A DNA stretch of 64,000 nt from the NCBI GenBank assembly GCA_963836405.1, contig CAWIJL010000006.1, positions 62,001-126,000 on the forward strand, given 5' to 3'. Made by a program: the position numbers and the translations under genes. The notes under the pieces are model-generated. The model ran no database searches and was not told where the DNA came from. It worked only from the letters and a program-made list of their open reading frames with translations. This document shows positions 1-8,957 of the stretch, one piece after another. Each line of letters begins with the position of its first letter. The stretch's first letter is position 1. This stretch comes from CAWIJJ01 sp963836405 (GTDB lineage Bacteria; Acidobacteriota; Terriglobia; Bryobacterales; Bryobacteraceae).

Positions 1-1823
1 AACGTGTGATTGCCCTTGACCCAGGTCACCTTGTCCTGGATCGTCTGCACCGTGTCGGTGCCGACGAACGGCCAACGGGGGTCATGCGAGAAACTCGGCG
101 CAGCGGCTACTCCCTGTCCGCTCGATTGTGCACTGAAGCCAGACGGGAAACCGAAGTTGACCTGTGGCAGAAGGTTCAGAACATTACTCCCCGGGTTGAT
201 GCGGGGGAGCGTGATCGCACTGCCGCTCGAATCCTTCAGAGGTAGCAGGGCCTCCTCGTACGTCTTCACACCGCCCGGGGCGGTTGAACCGACTTGATCC
301 AGCGCGTTGACGCCCTGTTTGCCGCGGTTGACGCCCCAGGAGAACTCGTTGATGAGGGTGGGGGAGAAAGTGTAGACCAAGGTGCCGATAGCCCCCGCGG
401 CCTGCACGTGATAGCTGGCCGGGAACTGGCCCCAGCCGGCCGCCGAGCCGGGGGGGCCTACGGTCACCTGGTAGCCATCCACCGCTTGGTAGTCCTGAAT
501 CAGCCGTCCGTACAACACCGTCTTGTTGCTCAGGTTATAGTCCAGGCGCAGAATCTTGTCCTCATTCGGACGGGACTGCGGCAGGACGATTCGGAAATTG
601 TAGCCTCTGCGTCCGGTGGGGTCGAGGCCGAGTCCCTCCGGCGCCGGGTACGGGAAAAGGTCCAGCATGGCCAGCCCCGCCTTGCTGATCTGGCTGGTCG
701 GGATCTTGTTGCCCGGAAACGGCTGCTGGTTGTTGGTGGGATCGTAGATGGGAATCTGAGTGTTATTGGCGTTGGCCAGCACCGTCTGCGAGAAGTCTCC
801 CGCTCTCTCCAGCTTCGAAGGCATCGTGTATGTGTTGTTGACGGTGGCTTTGTTGCGCACGAAGTCGGCCGAGAAGAAGAAGAACAGCTTGGTGCGGCTC
901 CTGTTGAAATTCGTGCCCGGAATGATCAGTGGGCCGCCGATAGTGCCGCCCGGGTTCTGGAAGCGGTATTTCGGCTTCTGCACCGGATTGGTTGGCGTGC
1001 TGTTGCGGTTGTTGAACCACTCCTGGGCGTTGAACATCTCATGGCGGTGGTAGTAGTAGGCGCTGCCATGGAAGGAAGGTGTTCCTGCCTTGGTGGTGAG
1101 GGTCAACTGGCCGCCGGTACGGCCGCCGTATTCGGCGGTGTAGTTGGAAACCAGCAGTTTCACCTCGCCCACCGAATCCATGCTGGGCGAAAGGTAGCCC
1201 GGATTCAGGTTTCCGGAATCCTGGCTGGCCGCGCCATCGAGGTTGAGAATCACCTGTCCGGTCTGGCCGCCGTTGACTGCCGGAATGCCGCCGCCCGACC
1301 AGCCGCGTGTGTCGCTCGAAGCCAGCGTCTGCACGCCCGGCAGAGTGATGACCACGTTCAGAGGATTGCGGCCGCGAGTCGGCGTATCTTCGATCTGCGA
1401 CAGGTTGATGGCGACGGACCGGTCCGAACTGTCCGTGGCCACGTGTACCGTGTTGGCCTCGACGCTGATCGAGGTGCTGACATCGCCGACCTCGAGCTTG
1501 ACTTCGTGCAAGTCCACCCTTTCCTGTGCGGACACCACGATCGACTTCTGGTCATAGCCTTTGAAGCCGGGCGACGAGACGCGAATGCTATAGCTGCCCG
1601 GCACAATGCCAGTGTAGAAGAAGCTTCCGTTAGCCTCGGTCGTGTATTCGCGGACTTGTTTGGAAATGTCATTGGTCAGTTGGACTTTGGCCCCGACGAC
1701 GACGGAGCCGGCCGGATCGACAACCGTGCCGGATATCTGTCCCGTTACGCCTTGTGAGTAGGCCGCTGGCGTCAAAGCCAGCAGCAGAATGAGACTACCG
1801 ACGAGTATTCGAACAAACTTCAT
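1..1823 (-). CDS. TonB-dependent receptor-like outer-membrane protein, Oar-like (3' part beyond window)
   Basis: The reading frame is open from an ATG at 1823 to the window edge, so about 607 N-terminal codons are visible. It starts with a signal peptide (MKFVRILVGSLILLLALTPA), followed by a carboxypeptidase-regulatory domain (GQISGTVVDPAGSVVVGA, about residues 28-110) and a plug-like region with GRNPLNVVITLPGVQTL and LNLDGAASQDSGNLNPGY. Such proteins sit in the outer membrane; in Acidobacteriota they form large families thought to import or bind carbon substrates, though the ligand is unknown here. RBS AGGGGTG lies 6 nt before the ATG. The next gene upstream (2169-5834) is a close paralogue in tandem: the mature N-terminal regions are almost identical while the signal peptides differ. 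Family call is firm; substrate cannot be read from sequence. Confidence 0.9.
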   Translation of the reverse strand, partial: MKFVRILVGSLILLLALTPAAYSQGVTGQISGTVVDPAGSVVVGAKVQLTNDISKQVREYTTEANGSFFYTGIVPGSYSIRVSSPGFKGYDQKSIVVSAQERVDLHEVKLEVGDVSTSISVEANTVHVATDSSDRSVAINLSQIEDTPTRGRNPLNVVITLPGVQTLASSDTRGWSGGGIPAVNGGQTGQVILNLDGAASQDSGNLNPGYLSPSMDSVGEVKLLVSNYTAEYGGRTGGQLTLTTKAGTPSFHGSAYYYHRHEMFNAQEWFNNRNSTPTNPVQKPKYRFQNPGGTIGGPLIIPGTNFNRSRTKLFFFFSADFVRNKATVNNTYTMPSKLERAGDFSQTVLANANNTQIPIYDPTNNQQPFPGNKIPTSQISKAGLAMLDLFPYPAPEGLGLDPTGRRGYNFRIVLPQSRPNEDKILRLDYNLSNKTVLYGRLIQDYQAVDGYQVTVGPPGSAAGWGQFPASYHVQAAGAIGTLVYTFSPTLINEFSWGVNRGKQGVNALDQVGSTAPGGVKTYEEALLPLKDSSGSAITLPRINPGSNVLNLLPQVNFGFPSGFSAQSSGQGVAAAPSFSHDPRWPFVGTDTVQTIQDKVTWVKGNHT

Positions 1824-2104
1824 TTGTTCACCCCTGTGAAAGAAGTAGTTGGTTCACCCGGGCAATGCGTTCTCTTGGACACACTACCGCCCCTTCTGGC
1901 GCCCGGGCTGCCAAACCTGCCCCGATTTCTCTTGCCCTAACGACTAACCTCTTAAGGCGAAGTCGCCCTGTTCAGCCTTCGCCTCTCTGGCATTCTGATG
2001 CCGTTTCCGCGAACATTCAAGTAGAAAGAAGGTTGAGAGACCTTAATATATGAAAATCGTTGGAGGATTCAACACTTTGTAGGGGTGAAACGGGTCCTGA
2101 AGAC
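1824..2104 (-). promoter_or_regulatory. Upstream region of the first receptor gene; shared motif at 2015-2046
   Basis: No gene is seen in this stretch. The block 2015-2046 closely resembles 6000-6029 upstream of the second receptor. Read on the minus strand both contain TTAAG(G/A)TCTCT, a CACCTT-like block and a TTGAAT end, which could be a promoter or a shared operator (TTAAGG, 17 nt, TACTTG in this copy). A 7-bp inverted repeat GGCGAAG/CTTCGCC at 1956-1983 would fold in the about 190-nt leader. Role is inferred from conservation between the two copies only. Confidence 0.4.
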
Positions 2105-2144
2105 AAAAATCGCCTGGGGAGTCGTCGAAGACTCCACCAGGCGA
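2105..2144 (-). terminator. Rho-independent terminator after the second receptor gene
   Basis: Read on the minus strand, 24 nt after the stop at 2169, the arms TCGCCTGGTGGAGTC and GACTCCCCAGGCGA pair with one bulged base around a 6-nt loop, followed directly by TTTTTGTCTTC. Strong stem plus T-tract is typical of intrinsic termination. Confidence 0.8.
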
Positions 2145-2168
2145 CAGGAGGATAAGCTGCGGCGCCTC

Positions 2169-5100
2169 CTAGAATCGGATGCGCGCCGACAGGATCATGC
2201 GCCGCGCCTGCACCTGCGTGCCGCTTACGACGCCGAAGTTGGCATTGGTTTGCGCCCCGCTAAAATTGGGAGCGCTCGCCGAATACGTGTAGGTAAGGCC
2301 CGAATTCGGATTGTTCGGATTCATGTGGTTGAGTGTGTTGAACGACTCCGCGCGGATTTCCAGGCTCTTACCTTCCGCAATTTGGAAGAACTTGGCAAGG
2401 GAGAGGTCCAGGTTGATCGCGCCAGGGCCGTGGAAGAGGACCGGCGGTGTGTTGCCGATGCCCAGCGAATCGATGGCCGGAAGCGTGAAGTTGGCCGCGT
2501 TGAAGGCGATAGGCTGAAGGCGCGGATCGTCCGTCGGTTTGGGAACCTGTCCGGCCGGCAGGAGTGGGTTGTTGCCCATCTGGCAGCGGAACGGGATCCC
2601 GCCGGTCGGCGTCCCGGTCCAGAAGCCTGCCGGCGCGCCGCTGGCGCCGCATCCGATGGTGAACGGCGTCCCACTGAAAATGGCGCCGTTGCCGTTGATC
2701 TTCCAATCGTCGAGCGCATGTTTCACCACTACATTGCGGATCCACTGGCTCGGCTTGGGAAGGCTGTAGCCGAAGTTGAAGTTCACGGCGTGCGCACGGT
2801 TCGTCTCGCGGCGCTGCAGCGCGAGGTCCACCCACTGGTTATAGTCATAGATCAACGTCTTCGACCAGGTATAGTTCAGGTTCCATTGCAGATTGCCGGT
2901 GCGCCGGTTCAACTGCATCTGGAGCGAGTTGTACGAACTGGTGTCTACGTAGGTCCAGAGGTTGATCGCCCCGTATCCGGCGTACCCCGTCATCGCCCGG
3001 ATAAGGTTGGTCGAGTAGAATCCGCTGCCGGTCGGGTCCTTGTACTTGGCCACCAAGCCGGTGGTCGGGGTCCAGACGGTTAACGGCGGCACCGCGTTGA
3101 AGTCATAGCGACGGCCGTAGCCGTGGCGGCGTGCGTTGCCGACATACGAGATGTCGGCGATCAGGCCGTTGCCCAAGTCCTGCTGCACGCCGATGCTCCA
3201 GTTGTAGGTCGTGTTGGTCTTCTGGTCCTGCGATCCCCCTAAAACCGTCTGCGGCGTGAAATAGGTCTGGGATCCTGCCAGGCTGGCGAAGTTGGTGTAG
3301 AGAATGACGGGCGCCTGGAAATTCGGAGGCGCCGCCATCGGTCCCTGACCGGCGCCGGAAGCGCCGATGTCGTCCACCGTCCAGTTGCGGCCAACCGTAA
3401 TCGCCGCGCCGCCGCGAAGGGCGGTTTTGCCGTTCCCGAACACGTCGAGTGCGAAGCCGGCGCGCGGCCCCACCTGGATCGGCGGAACCTTCCAGAAGTG
3501 GCTCTGGTACTGCCGGATGCCCGAGTAGGGCGAATCGCTGTAGGAGGAGTTGTCAAAGGTCCCTTGACGCACGTAGGGGAACTTCACCCCGGTCACCGGG
3601 TTGATGGAAATCCGGCTTGCCGACGGGCAGGTGCCGCTGGTCTGCACCGAGCACGCAGGAAAGAGCAGTTGACCCACCTTGCTGGCGTTGTAGTCTTCCT
3701 TGGCGAAGAATCCCAGCGTGGCTCCCTGCGAATAGAGGTCGCCGACGCGGTGGAAGCGGACACCGTAGTCCAGCGTGAACCGGCGGGTGACTTTCCAGGT
3801 GTCCTGAGCGAACCACTCCACCTGCTGGTAATGCGCGTGGTTGACCTGCTTCTTGTTGTCGTCTCCATAGGCGAAAATGCTGCCGATCAGGGCGTTGGAG
3901 TAGGGATACCCGGTGTCGAAGGCCGACGCCCGGTCCGAACCGAAATAGTAGGACCCGGCGGCGTTGTACACCGAATAAACGCTCACGTTGCGGGACATCA
4001 ATTCCACGTACAGGCCGACTTTCAGGGTGTGGTCGGCCTTCACCCAGGTCGCCTTATCCTGCACCGTCTGGACCGTGTCGGTGCCGACGAACGGCCACCG
4101 GGTGTCGTGCGAGAAGCCCGGAGCGCCGTTCACTCCACGGCCCGAAATCTGCGCGCTGAAGCCGGACGGGAATCCGAAGTTGACCTGCGGCAGCAGGTTC
4201 AGGATGTTGCTCCCCTGGTTGATGCGGGGCAGCGTGATCGCATTGCCGCCAGAGTCCTTGAGCGGCAGCAGCGCGTCCTCGTAGGTCTTGTTGCCGCCTA
4301 CGGCGTTGGAGCCGACTTCATCCAGCGGGTTCACGCCCTGTTTGCCGCGGTTGACGCCCCAGGAGAACTCGTTGATCAGAGTGGGAGAGAAGGTGTAGAC
4401 CAACGTTCCGACAGCGCCCGCGGCCTGCACGTGGTAGCTGGCCGGAAACTGCCCCCAGTTGCCGCCCGGAGGTCCGACCGTTACCGAGTAGCCATCCACG
4501 GCCTGGTAGTCCTGGATCAGCCGTCCGTACAATACCACCTTGTTGCTCAGGTTGTAGTCCAGCCGCAGAATCTTGTCCTCGTTGGGACGGGACTGCGGCA
4601 GGATGTTCCGGAAGTTGTAGCGGCGTCCCCCGGTCGGGTCCAGGCCGAGTCCTTCCGGCGCCGGCATCGGGAACAGGTTCAGCATCGCCAGGCCGGCCTT
4701 GTTGATCTGGCTGGCCGGGATCTTGTTGCCCGGGTACGGCTGCTGGTTGTTGGTGGGATCGAAAATCGGAATTTGCGCGCCGGTGGTGAGCACCGTCTGC
4801 GAGAAATCGCCCGCGCGTTCGAGCGCCGACGGCATCGTGAAGGTGTTGTTGATGGTGCCTTTATTGCGCACGCGGTCGTACGAGAAGAAGAAGAACAGCT
4901 TGGTCCGGCTCTTGTTGAAGTTGGTGCCCGGAATGATCAGTGGGCCGCCGATGGTGCCGCCCGGATTCTGGTAGCGGTACTTCGGCTTGGCCACCGGGTT
5001 CGTCAGGGTGCTGTTGCGGTTGTTGAACCATTCCTGGGCGTTGAACATTTCATGGCGGTGATAGTAGTACACGCTGCCATGGAATGACGGCGTGCCCGCC

Positions 5101-5834
5101 TTGGTGGAAAGCGTCAACTGGCCGCCCGTCCGGCCGCCGTACTCGGCGGTGTAGTTGGCCACCAGCAGTTTGACCTCCCCCACCGAATCCATGCTCGGCG
5201 AAAGGTACCCTGGATTCAGGTTTCCGGAGTCCTGGCTGGCGGCGCCGTCCAGGTTCAGAATCACCTGTCCGGTCTGGCCGCCGTTCACCCCCGGAATACC
5301 GCCGCCGGACCACCCGCGGCCATCGTTCGAAGCGAGCGTCTGGACGCCCGGTAGTGTGATCACCAGGTTCAGCGGATTGCGGCCGCGAGTCGGCGTATCT
5401 TCGATCTGCGCCAGGTTGATGGCGACAGACCGGTCCGAACTGTCGGTGGCCACGTGCACCGTGTTGGCTTCGACGCTGATCGAGGTGCTGACATCGCCCA
5501 CTTCCAGCTTGACCTCGTGCAAGTCCACCCTTTCCTGCGCGGAAACTACGATGGCTTTCTGGTCATAGCCTTTGAAGCCGGGCGACGAAACGCGAATGCT
5601 GTATCTGCCGGGAACCAGGCCCGTGAAGAAAAACGAACCATTGGCCTCGGTTCTGTAGGCACGAACCTGCTGGGAAATATCGTTGCTCAACTGGACTTGG
5701 GCTCCCACGACGACGGAGCCGGCCGGATCCACAACCGTGCCGGAGATCTGTCCAGTGACGCTCTGAGATTTGGCTGCTGGCGTCAACACCAACAGCAGAA
5801 AGAGACAACCGGTGAGTAAGCGAAAGAACCTCAT
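2169..5834 (-). CDS. TonB-dependent receptor-like outer-membrane protein, Oar-like
   Basis: This full-length protein has 1221 aa from ATG 5834; a GTG two codons earlier at 5840 is possible, but the paralogue starts at the position equivalent to the ATG. A signal peptide is followed by a carboxypeptidase-regulatory domain (GQISGTVVDPAGSVVVGA), a plug-like segment (GRNPLNLVITLPGVQTL), a long beta-barrel rich in aromatic strands, and a C-terminal strand ending in ARIRF, as expected for BAM-inserted outer-membrane proteins. No plug sequence typical of a known siderophore or vitamin receptor is seen. It is the second of two tandem copies, is followed by an intrinsic terminator at 2105-2144, and shares an upstream motif with its neighbour. 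Function is likely uptake or binding of a large substrate; ligand unknown. Confidence 0.92.
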   Translation of the reverse strand: MRFFRLLTGCLFLLLVLTPAAKSQSVTGQISGTVVDPAGSVVVGAQVQLSNDISQQVRAYRTEANGSFFFTGLVPGRYSIRVSSPGFKGYDQKAIVVSAQERVDLHEVKLEVGDVSTSISVEANTVHVATDSSDRSVAINLAQIEDTPTRGRNPLNLVITLPGVQTLASNDGRGWSGGGIPGVNGGQTGQVILNLDGAASQDSGNLNPGYLSPSMDSVGEVKLLVANYTAEYGGRTGGQLTLSTKAGTPSFHGSVYYYHRHEMFNAQEWFNNRNSTLTNPVAKPKYRYQNPGGTIGGPLIIPGTNFNKSRTKLFFFFSYDRVRNKGTINNTFTMPSALERAGDFSQTVLTTGAQIPIFDPTNNQQPYPGNKIPASQINKAGLAMLNLFPMPAPEGLGLDPTGGRRYNFRNILPQSRPNEDKILRLDYNLSNKVVLYGRLIQDYQAVDGYSVTVGPPGGNWGQFPASYHVQAAGAVGTLVYTFSPTLINEFSWGVNRGKQGVNPLDEVGSNAVGGNKTYEDALLPLKDSGGNAITLPRINQGSNILNLLPQVNFGFPSGFSAQISGRGVNGAPGFSHDTRWPFVGTDTVQTVQDKATWVKADHTLKVGLYVELMSRNVSVYSVYNAAGSYYFGSDRASAFDTGYPYSNALIGSIFAYGDDNKKQVNHAHYQQVEWFAQDTWKVTRRFTLDYGVRFHRVGDLYSQGATLGFFAKEDYNASKVGQLLFPACSVQTSGTCPSASRISINPVTGVKFPYVRQGTFDNSSYSDSPYSGIRQYQSHFWKVPPIQVGPRAGFALDVFGNGKTALRGGAAITVGRNWTVDDIGASGAGQGPMAAPPNFQAPVILYTNFASLAGSQTYFTPQTVLGGSQDQKTNTTYNWSIGVQQDLGNGLIADISYVGNARRHGYGRRYDFNAVPPLTVWTPTTGLVAKYKDPTGSGFYSTNLIRAMTGYAGYGAINLWTYVDTSSYNSLQMQLNRRTGNLQWNLNYTWSKTLIYDYNQWVDLALQRRETNRAHAVNFNFGYSLPKPSQWIRNVVVKHALDDWKINGNGAIFSGTPFTIGCGASGAPAGFWTGTPTGGIPFRCQMGNNPLLPAGQVPKPTDDPRLQPIAFNAANFTLPAIDSLGIGNTPPVLFHGPGAINLDLSLAKFFQIAEGKSLEIRAESFNTLNHMNPNNPNSGLTYTYSASAPNFSGAQTNANFGVVSGTQVQARRMILSARIRF

Positions 5835-6151
5835 TTTCACCCCTTAGCAAAAAGCTGCTTCGCACACCGGGACTCCCAACACCCGGGGCGCGTCAACCCT
5901 TCTCTCGCTTAACAACAAATACTATCCCTGTACGACTCGACAGAGGCTTTCTCCTCAGCCTCCATCCATTTATGAGATGGTGTGACACTTCTCACGCAAA
6001 TTCAAGCTAAAAAGGTGAAGAGATCTTAAGATTTCACGAAGTGCTGCAAATTTCTACGCTTAATTACCGGAACTACGCTGGTAGAAGGCTTGCCGAGGCG
6101 ACTCATTGCGCTACAATCCCCGCACGGAGGCGGAACCGTGCTAGCCGGGCC
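5835..6151. promoter_or_regulatory. Divergent intergenic region between receptor gene and ArsC-like gene
   Basis: 317 bp without a convincing gene. It carries the second copy of the receptor upstream motif at 6000-6029 (minus strand). On the plus strand TACAAT at 6112-6117 is a plausible -10 box for the ArsC-like gene, leaving a leader of about 28 nt that contains GGAGG. A short minus-strand open frame at 6026-6241 overlaps the ArsC-like gene and shows no coding features. Confidence 0.4.
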
Positions 6152-6511
6152 ATGACCAACATTCAGATCTTCGGCGTGAAGAACTCGCCGGCGACCCGCG
6201 CCGCCGAGCGCTTCTTCAAGGAGCGGCGGATTCCTGTCCAACTGGTGGACCTGAAGTCGAAGCCCATGGCTCCGGCCGAGATCGGACGCTTCGTGAGCCG
6301 TTTCGGGCTCTCCGAACTGCTCGATCCGGAAAGCAAGGCCTACGTGGACGGCGGTTTCAAATACCTCAGAATGACCGATTCCGAGTGGCTCGCGCGCATC
6401 GAAAAAGAACCCGCTTTGCTGCGCATGCCCCTGGTTCGCGCCGGCGTGCAGCTCAGTCTCGGACGCGACGAGGAGGCTTGGCGCGGGATGGCGGAAACCT
6501 TCAAGCGCTGA
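6152..6511 (+). CDS. ArsC/Spx-family thioredoxin-fold protein lacking the catalytic cysteine
   Basis: 119 aa from ATG 6152. The fold signature of the ArsC/Spx/YffB family is clear: beta strand IQIFGVKNS, helix AAERFFKERRIPVQLVDLK, then AEIGRFVSRFG and the C-terminal LLRMPLVRAG, where the family has a cis-proline loop (RPLV-like). In YffB and ArsC the N-terminal motif is GIKNC or a CxxxC(R)-type active site; here it reads GVKNSPAT, so serine stands where the cysteine is expected and no other cysteine is present in the protein. It therefore cannot work as a classical thiol arsenate reductase. A regulatory, Spx-like or substrate-binding role is possible but unproven. Confidence 0.8.
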   Translation: MTNIQIFGVKNSPATRAAERFFKERRIPVQLVDLKSKPMAPAEIGRFVSRFGLSELLDPESKAYVDGGFKYLRMTDSEWLARIEKEPALLRMPLVRAGVQLSLGRDEEAWRGMAETFKR

Positions 6512-6566
6512 CGCTCTCCGCTAAAAACTGTGGCGGGAATCGCTCCGGCGCGTCAAAATCTACCTT

Positions 6567-7730
6567 ATGCGCATCCTGGCGTTCCTTCTGCTTGCCGCCG
6601 TCTGTCATGCCGCCGCTCCCGAGCACCGGGCGGAGCTGATCTTTCCCCTGGAAAGCTGGCACAATCACTCCTCTTCCCTGGTCGAACTGCCCAACGGCGA
6701 CCTGTTGGTGTGCTGGTTTCACGGCTCGGGCGAGCGCACCGCCGACGATGTCCTGATCCGCGGCGCACGCTGGAACCGGTCCACCGGCACATGGAGCGAG
6801 CCCTTCCTCATGGCCGACACGCCCGGCTTCCCCGAGACCAACCCGGTGCTGTTTCTCGATTCGCGCCGCCGGCTGTTCTTCTTCTGGCCCCTGATCGTCG
6901 CGCACCGCTGGGAAACCGCGCTCATGAAGTACCGCATCTCCACCGACTACCAGCAGGCTTCCGGCCCGCCCCGCTGGGAATTTCAGGACAACATCGTTCT
7001 CATCCCGAAGAACATCGCGGAAAAGACCAAGGCGTTCGCCGGACCCGTTGCCGCCGGAGGCGGGCCCCTGGCCGCGGCCGCCGGACGCCTCATCGAGCAC
7101 GCGCAGGACGAGTATTTCTCCCGCATGGGCTGGTTCACGCGCACGCATCCGCTGGAGTTGCCCTCCGGCCGTATCCTGGTGCCCATGTATTCCGACGGCT
7201 TCTCGTTCGGCATCATGGCCATCAGCGACGACCACGGCTACACCTGGTACGGCAGCGAGCCGATTGTCGGCGCCGGCGGCATCCAGCCCTCGGTCGTTCT
7301 CAAGAAGGACGGTTCGCTGGTGGCGTACCTTCGCGATAACGGGCCGGCCCCCAAGCGCGCCATGATCAGCCGTTCCCGCGACGACGGCGTCTCCTGGACC
7401 GCGGCCGAGGATTCCGAACTGCTGAATCCCGGCACCAGCATCGAGGTGGTCCGCCTGGCCAGCGGCAACTGGATCGCCGTTTACAACGACCTGGAGAGCG
7501 GCCGCTATTCCCTGGTAGCCGCCCTTTCCGACGACGAGGGCGCCACCTGGAAATGGAAGCGCCACCTGGACGGCAATCCCGCGCGCCAGATCAACAGCCA
7601 GTATCACTACCCGTCCGTGATCCAGGCCAAGGACGGCGCCATCCACGTCTCCTACAGCTACTTCGTCCCCGAGGGCAAGTCCATCAAACACGCCCGCTTC
7701 AACGAGGAGTGGGTGAAGGCCGGCGACTGA
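6567..7730 (+). CDS. Secreted sialidase/BNR-repeat glycosidase-like protein
   Basis: 387 aa with signal peptide MRILAFLLLAAVCHAA. The six-bladed propeller family is shown by Asp-box repeats SDDHGYTWYG (about residue 220), SRDDGVSWTA (about 270) and SDDEGATWKW (about 322), plus GGIQPSV and YHYPSVI, which resemble the conserved blades of the BNR_2 sialidase-like family. Proteins of this type are often annotated exo-alpha-sialidase, but many act on other glycans or are not enzymes. The expected arginine triad cannot be assigned confidently by eye. It lies 55 bp after the ArsC-like gene and may be co-transcribed. Periplasmic or extracellular location is inferred from the signal peptide. Confidence 0.85.
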   Translation: MRILAFLLLAAVCHAAAPEHRAELIFPLESWHNHSSSLVELPNGDLLVCWFHGSGERTADDVLIRGARWNRSTGTWSEPFLMADTPGFPETNPVLFLDSRRRLFFFWPLIVAHRWETALMKYRISTDYQQASGPPRWEFQDNIVLIPKNIAEKTKAFAGPVAAGGGPLAAAAGRLIEHAQDEYFSRMGWFTRTHPLELPSGRILVPMYSDGFSFGIMAISDDHGYTWYGSEPIVGAGGIQPSVVLKKDGSLVAYLRDNGPAPKRAMISRSRDDGVSWTAAEDSELLNPGTSIEVVRLASGNWIAVYNDLESGRYSLVAALSDDEGATWKWKRHLDGNPARQINSQYHYPSVIQAKDGAIHVSYSYFVPEGKSIKHARFNEEWVKAGD

Positions 7731-7793
7731 CGTGCGGACCCGCGTTGTGGGATATACTCTCTCCACCGCGCCTGTCTGAAAGGAAGGTCAAGA

Positions 7794-8652
7794 ATGCGTT
7801 ATTTCTTCGCGGCGGCCGGTTGCCTGGCTGTGGCCGCCTTCCTCGCCGTTTCCCTCTCCGCCCAGCAGCCTGCCGCGCCGCCCGGGCCTCCGCTCTACAA
7901 CACGGCCAAGCGGAAACTGCTCGAAGGCAAACAGGTCTTCAGCTTCACGCAGTCCAAATTCGATATCGCCGGCTACTGCGAGAAAGCCAAACATTACGAC
8001 TACACCTGGTTTGAGATGCAGCACAGCACCCTCGAATTCTAAGGATGTGGAAGCCATGCTCGCGGCGTGCCCGCACGCCGGCGCGACTCCCATGATCCGC
8101 CTGCCGGACGCCCAGGAATTCCACATTCAACATGCCACCGACCTCGGCGCCCCCGGGGTTATCATTCCCACCGTGGACGACGTGGAGCGCGCGCGCGAAG
8201 CGGTGAAATGGGCGCGGTTTCCTCCCGTTGCCCGCCGCAGCGCCGGCAGCGGCCAGGCGGCCGGTATCTGGGGCATCGACGGCATCAATTACCGCCAGAC
8301 CTTCAACGACAATATGCTGGTGGTGGTGATGATCGAATCGCCTACCGGCGTCGCCAACGCCTACGACATCGCTCGCGTGCCCGGAGTGGACGTGGTGATT
8401 ATCGGAAACAACGACCTGAGATCCTTCTCCGGTTTCGCGCAGACCGACGACCGCTACCAGGCCCTGGTCACAAAGGTCCACGACGACACCCTCCGTGCCG
8501 GCAAAATCTTCGGCCAGGCGGCAGCCGTGTATGCCAAGGGCCACCCGCTCAGCGGGGATGCCAAATTTTTCCAGAACGGCCCTTCGAACGACGGCTGGCA
8601 GCCGCCCGCAAGCGGCAAGGGGCGTCAACACCAGCGCGCCGCCTCCCGGTGA
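7794..8652 (+). pseudogene. HpcH/HpaI aldolase/citrate-lyase-family gene, broken by a 1-bp frameshift
   Basis: The first frame (7794-8042) encodes a signal peptide and the N-terminus up to EMQHSTLEF, then stops at TAA 8040. The +1 frame continues without a gap as KDVEAMLAACPHAGATPMIR through WGIDGINYR, MIESPTGVANAYDIA, VDVVIIGNNDL and SGFAQTDDRYQ to 8652. Removing the single T at 8040 restores one protein of about 285 aa. The family cleaves 2-keto-3-deoxy acids with a divalent metal; MIESP and GNNDL contain expected metal and substrate contacts. Upstream TATACT at 7753-7758 and RBS AAGGAAGG look functional. The C-terminal tail is atypical and runs into the duplicated region that follows. A sequencing error cannot be excluded, but the local duplications favour real decay. 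Confidence 0.85.
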
Positions 8653-8778
8653 GGAAGAGGGGGGCGCGGTGCCGCCGCCGCGGTCGCGGCGGACGCGGCC
8701 GGGGCCAGCGGTAGAAAGACGCCCTGAGAGGATTGGCCGCCCCATATCCCATAACACGGACCTGCCGAGCCTCCAAGC

Positions 8779-8857
8779 TCCATGACGACACCCTCCGCGC
8801 CGGCAAAGTCTTCGGGCAGGCGGCAGCCGTCCATGGGAAGGGCCATCCGCTCAGCGG
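8779..8857 (+). pseudogene. 79-bp duplicated fragment of the aldolase gene
   Basis: This segment matches 8477-8555 of the preceding pseudogene with about ten substitutions and no gaps (it includes GACGACACCCTCCG and CAGGCGGCAGCCGT). It corresponds to residues around HDDTLRAGKIFGQAAAV. It has no start codon of its own and lies between the two flank copies. Confidence 0.8.
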
Positions 8858-8929
8858 CCCAGCGCGCCGTCTCCCGGGGAGGAAGGAAACGGCGGCGCGG
8901 CGGTCGCGGCCGGGGCCAGCGGTAAGAAC

Positions 8930-8957
8930 GGGGCGGCCTGAGAGGGTTGGCCGCCCC
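8930..8957. other. Perfect 9-bp stem hairpin
   Basis: GGGGCGGCC at 8930-8938 pairs with GGCCGCCCC at 8949-8957 around a 10-nt loop. There is no T-run on either side, so it is not a standard intrinsic terminator; it may still stall transcription between the aldolase remnant and the convergent gene at 8994. The copy in repeat A is degenerate. Confidence 0.5.

Noticed and set aside
294..5087. Long plus-strand open frames (for example 294-1757 and 3498-5087) opposite the receptor genes
   Set aside because: They are antisense shadows in GC-rich DNA; their translations lack domains and signal peptides, while the minus-strand frames have clear domain order.
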